Origin: Actinomycetota bacterium
GTDB lineage: Bacteria > Actinomycetota > Thermoleophilia > Solirubrobacterales > 70-9
Length of the DNA: 9,405 bases
Reading direction: 5' to 3'
NCBI GenBank assembly: GCA_018268695.1
Contig: JAFDWD010000367.1
Location: forward strand, 1-9,405
Both the position numbers and the translations under genes were made by a program. Under the pieces are notes generated by a model. That model ran no database searches, was not told where the DNA came from, and was given only the letters and a program-made list of their open reading frames with translations. This document shows positions 6,996 through 9,405 of this stretch, piece after piece. Numbering within the stretch: position 1 is the stretch's first letter; each line of letters opens with the position of its first letter.

Positions 6996-7097
6996 CCAGG
7001 TACCGCGATTCGCATCCTTTAACAATCGTTTGCCGGCGCTTGAGGATTCGTTGGCAGTGCGGGGTTTAAATATGTGGGAAAGGAAGGAGGACACCAC
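6996..7097 (+). promoter_or_regulatory. Leader region with an AT-rich putative promoter and a strong ribosome binding site
   Basis: This 102-base gap follows the double-propeller gene. GGTTTAAATATG at 7063-7074 is the most AT-rich spot nearby and contains TTAAAT, a fair match to a -10 element. Possible -35 elements (TTGAGG at 7040-7045, TTGGCA at 7051-7056) are not at ideal distance, so the promoter call is tentative. AAGGAGG at 7084-7090 lies 7 bases before the ATG at 7098 and is the best ribosome binding site in the window. I see no clear intrinsic terminator for the upstream gene. Confidence 0.4.
7084..7090 (+). promoter_or_regulatory. Strong ribosome binding site of the 118-residue gene
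   Basis: AAGGAGG, 7 bases before ATG 7098, decides this start over the in-frame GTG/ATG-type options further upstream. Confidence 0.8.
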
Positions 7098-7454
7098 ATG
7101 GCCACCCACCACACCCCCCGAACGACTCCGCTCAGCGGTCGAGTGGACCGCGGCGACGAACGCGTCAGGCTGATCGAGGAGGCGGTGCTGCTGATCCGCG
7201 GTGACTGGCCCGCGATCGCGACGGGCCTGTGCGAGCGGGTCAACTCCTCCGTCGGGCTGATCTTCTCCACCCCAGGACAGCTGGACGAGGCGATCCGCGA
7301 CACCAGCGCGGAAGCCATGCTCCTGGTCGGAGAGCTCTACGGCCAAGAGGGCGTCGCCCAGGTCGAGCGGATGGCCGCCATCGCGCCGACGCCGGCCCCG
7401 ATCCGAACGCGCCCCCGCCCCCGCCACCGCCTGCACCTGCGACCGAACGTCTAG
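7098..7454 (+). CDS. Small protein of unknown function (118 residues)
   Basis: I do not recognise the family. The ATG at 7098 is chosen because AAGGAGG precedes it by 7 bases; an in-frame start at 7074 would put that ribosome binding site inside the gene. The product has a polar N-terminus (ATHHTPRTTPL) and a likely alpha-helical core from about residue 18 to 92, with alternating charged and hydrophobic residues (DERVRLIEEAVLLIRGDW, DEAIRDTSAEAMLLVGELYG). It ends in a basic, proline- and arginine-rich tail (RTRPRPRHRLHLRPNV). There is no signal peptide or membrane helix, so it is probably cytoplasmic. The tail might bind nucleic acid or a membrane surface, but that is only suggested by its charge. 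It is preceded by its own leader and is not closely spaced to the gene upstream. Its stop is 11 bases from the stop of the converging ATPase gene. The strong ribosome binding site argues that it is real and well translated. Confidence 0.72.
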   Translation: MATHHTPRTTPLSGRVDRGDERVRLIEEAVLLIRGDWPAIATGLCERVNSSVGLIFSTPGQLDEAIRDTSAEAMLLVGELYGQEGVAQVERMAAIAPTPAPIRTRPRPRHRLHLRPNV

Positions 7455-7465
7455 TAACCAATCGC

Positions 7466-9319
7466 CTAATCTCTCAGCGCGCGGAGGGCGTTGAGGATCA
7501 CCGCCAGGTCGATCGCCTCCTGGAGCAGGGCGCCGGAGAGCGGCGGCAGATAGCCGAAGGCGGCGACGCCCATCGCCGCGAAGCTGAGACCCATGCCGAC
7601 CACGACGCTCTGACGGGCGATCCGCAGGGAACGGCGGCCGGCGTGGATCGCGTCGGCGACCCGGTCGACCCGATCGACCGTGATCACGGCGTCCGCGGTC
7701 TCCGAGGAGACGGTCGCCCCCGCCGCCCCCATCGCCACGCCGACGTCCGCCAGGGCGAGGGCGGGCGCGTCGTTGACACCGTCACCGACCATCATCACCG
7801 GGCCTCGCGAGCCGTCCTCGCGCAGCCGCCGGATGATCTCGAGCTTGTCCTCCGGGGACTGTTCGGCGTAGACCCGGTCGACGCCGAGCTCGCGGCCGAT
7901 CCGCTCCGCCACCGAGCGGCGATCGCCGGAGACCATCGCCACCTGCCCGATCCCTTCGGCGCGGAGTCGCTCGACGATGCCGCGCGCGTCCGGCCGCAGG
8001 TCGTCGGCCATGACGATCACCCCGGCCAGCCGCCCGTCGACCCCGACCAGCACCCGTGCCTCGCCCGATCCGTGGCCGTCGACCACCGCCGCCGCGTCGA
8101 GCTCCTTCCTGTCGACGCTCTGCTCGGCGAGGAAGCGGCGACTGCCGACCGACACCCGATGCCCCTCGACCGTCCCGGCGATCCCTTGGCCCGGATCCTC
8201 CTCGACCGCCTCGGGCTCGGTCAGGACCAGGTCCGCCTCCCCCGCGGCGTCCCCCAGCGCGGCCCCGAGCACGTGCGCCGACATCCGGTCGACGGAGGCG
8301 GCCAACCGCAGGATCTCCGCCCTCCCGATGCCGTCCCGGGGCACGATCTCCCGCACTTCCGGGGTGCCGACCGTCAGCGTGCCGGTCTTGTCGAAGAGGA
8401 CGGTCCGCACCTGTCCGAGGGTCTCGATCGCGCCGGTACCCTTGACGATGATGCCCGCGCTCGCCGCCCGCGAGAGGCCGGAGAAGAGCGCGATCGGAGC
8501 GGCGAGGATCAACGGGCACGGGGTCGCGACCACCACCACCGCCAGCCCCCGGACCGCGTCCCCGCTGAGCCCCCAGGCGAGCCCCGCGATCAGGAGCGTC
8601 GCGGGTAGGAAGAAGCCAGCGTAGCGATCGGCGATCCGTACCAGCGGCGCGCGTTCGGTCTCGGCCTGGGAGACGAGCCTGACCAATGCCGCGTAGGCGC
8701 TGTCGGTCGCCGGGCGCCCGGCGCGCACGTCGAACGGGGCGCCCGCGTTGGCCGTACCGCTGAGGACCGGCTCGCCCTCGGTCAGGGTCACCGGCAGCGG
8801 CTCGCCGGTGAGGGTGCTGGTGTCGATCACCGCCTGTTCGCTCACCAGGGTCCCGTCGACCGGGACCACCTCGCCGGTACGCACCACGGCCACGTCGCCG
8901 ATCGCCACCTCCTCGACCGGGACGTCGCGAAGCTCGCCGTCGGCGCGGACCCGCGCCCGCTTCGGCGCTCGTTCGACCAACGCGGTCAGCTCGCGGCGCG
9001 CCCGGGCCGAGGCAAGTTCCTCCAGCGCCAGCCCGCCGGAGAACATCAGCCCGATCACCACGCCCGCCAGGAGTTCGTCGAGCGCCAGCGACCCCACCAT
9101 GGCGACCAGAGCGATCGTGTCCACACCCATGTGCCGATCGACCAGGACGGTCCTCCCCACCTCGACCGCCAGCTCCGCCGCGAGCACGACCAGGACCGTC
9201 CGCCAGACGGCGTCGCCGAGCCCAGGCTGCCCGGCGAGGTGAAGCGTGCCGCCGACGACGATCGCCGCCAGGGCGACCCCGGCGAGGATCCGGGCACGGT
9301 GTCCGATCAGCCAACGCAC
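7466..9319 (-). CDS. P1B-type heavy-metal translocating P-type ATPase, TPCPL variant without N-terminal metal-binding domain
   Basis: This 617-residue membrane pump uses ATP to move a transition-metal ion across the cytoplasmic membrane. Visible family motifs, in order, are: the actuator TGEPLP (171-176); TPCPL in the ion-path helix (266-270); the phosphorylation motif DKTGT (D310); SGD (464-466); PEDK (489-492); and the hinge GDGVNDAPA (512-520). Helices before the actuator, around TPCPL and at the C-terminus (QEAIDLAVILNAL, 600-612) fit the P1B layout. There is no CXXC or His-rich N-terminal domain, so the protein is short for the family. The nucleotide-binding domain has SAHV (347-350) where classic P1B pumps have S-x-H-P; the key His is kept and the Pro is Val. 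TPCPL replaces CPC or SPC, so metal specificity cannot be assigned; Zn, Cd, Co or another ion are all possible. The GTG at 9319 is the earliest in-frame start visible, but its ribosome binding site is poor. Convergent with the 118-residue gene. Confidence 0.92.
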   Translation of the reverse strand: MRWLIGHRARILAGVALAAIVVGGTLHLAGQPGLGDAVWRTVLVVLAAELAVEVGRTVLVDRHMGVDTIALVAMVGSLALDELLAGVVIGLMFSGGLALEELASARARRELTALVERAPKRARVRADGELRDVPVEEVAIGDVAVVRTGEVVPVDGTLVSEQAVIDTSTLTGEPLPVTLTEGEPVLSGTANAGAPFDVRAGRPATDSAYAALVRLVSQAETERAPLVRIADRYAGFFLPATLLIAGLAWGLSGDAVRGLAVVVVATPCPLILAAPIALFSGLSRAASAGIIVKGTGAIETLGQVRTVLFDKTGTLTVGTPEVREIVPRDGIGRAEILRLAASVDRMSAHVLGAALGDAAGEADLVLTEPEAVEEDPGQGIAGTVEGHRVSVGSRRFLAEQSVDRKELDAAAVVDGHGSGEARVLVGVDGRLAGVIVMADDLRPDARGIVERLRAEGIGQVAMVSGDRRSVAERIGRELGVDRVYAEQSPEDKLEIIRRLREDGSRGPVMMVGDGVNDAPALALADVGVAMGAAGATVSSETADAVITVDRVDRVADAIHAGRRSLRIARQSVVVGMGLSFAAMGVAAFGYLPPLSGALLQEAIDLAVILNALRALRD

Positions 9320-9405
9320 ACCCCCGATGATCCGCCGCGGCGCCGACCCTGTGATCCGTAGTCCTCCCGCGGCGTATGGGGCTTTACACGGAGCCGGGAC
9401 ACACC
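9320..9405 (-). promoter_or_regulatory. Upstream region of the metal ATPase gene, cut by window edge
   Basis: Only 86 bases are visible. On the minus strand there is a TGTAAAG element near the edge that could be part of a -10 box, and a GGAGGA about 50 bases before the GTG, too far to serve it. No operator for a metal-responsive repressor is evident. A short plus-strand frame opening with ATG at 9376 has no ribosome binding site and is not called. Confidence 0.25.

Noticed and set aside
4901..7069. 722-codon open frame on the plus strand, longer than the real gene it overlaps
   Set aside because: It is out of frame with the Kelch protein and consists of Arg/Pro/Ala-rich sequence without structure. 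Length alone misleads in DNA of this base composition.
7455..7465. Possible bidirectional terminator between the converging small gene and ATPase
   Set aside because: The gap is only 11 bases and I see no inverted repeat followed by a T-tract on either strand.
7229..8608. 459-codon plus-strand open frame overlapping the small gene and antisense to the ATPase
   Set aside because: The sequence is charged and low in complexity, and the opposite strand encodes every diagnostic P-type ATPase motif.
7782..9314. 510-codon minus-strand open frame inside the ATPase gene in another frame
   Set aside because: It is an Arg/Gly-rich out-of-frame reading of the ATPase gene with no motif of its own.
9376..9405. 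Short plus-strand frame starting with ATG at the right edge
   Set aside because: Only ten codons are visible and no ribosome binding site precedes it, so it cannot be supported as a gene.

Overview
The window is GC-rich bacterial DNA, densely packed with genes whose third codon positions are strongly G/C. The mix of genes points to a high-GC actinobacterium: a LolA-like secreted protein, GT-C membrane glycosyltransferases of the GT39-like and GT87 types, membrane-anchored PQQ-like and Kelch beta-propeller proteins, and a P1B-type metal ATPase with a TPCPL motif. The style of these proteins resembles Solirubrobacterales/Thermoleophilia most. That placement is inferred from family resemblance and is not proven by a marker gene.

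Layout, left to right. A LolA/RseB-like secreted or membrane-anchored protein (minus strand, TTG start at 857) runs off the left edge. After a 112-base divergent spacer comes a GT39-like polytopic glycosyltransferase (plus, 970-2451). Its 3' end overlaps, tail to tail by 119 bases, a membrane-anchored eight-bladed PQQ-like propeller protein (minus, 2333-3694). That gene is the second gene of a tight operon behind a GT87-type glycosyltransferase (minus, 3669-4859). The two coding regions overlap by 26 bases. A second divergent spacer of 105 bases, holding a perfect CGATTAATCG palindrome, leads to a large membrane-anchored protein with an N-terminal Kelch propeller and a C-terminal ASST/NHL/PQQ-like propeller (plus, 4965-6995). 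Next comes a 118-residue protein of unknown function with a strong ribosome binding site (plus, 7098-7454). Eleven bases beyond its stop, converging on it, ends a P1B-type heavy-metal ATPase (minus, 7466-9319). The last 86 bases are its upstream region, cut by the window edge.

Taken together, six of the seven genes encode membrane or exported proteins. The 970-6995 block pairs two predicted polyprenyl-phosphosugar-dependent glycosyltransferases with two anchored propeller proteins, which suggests an envelope-associated function. The sequence does not show what is glycosylated or what the propellers bind. I see no rRNA, tRNA, CRISPR array, insertion sequence or obvious prophage. No gene-free stretch exceeds about 115 bases. 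The very long open frames antisense to the real genes are best explained by GC-rich codon structure. I do not see a clearly new defence or mobile system here. The most unusual points are the convergent coding overlap, the double-propeller architecture, and the non-canonical motifs of the ATPase.
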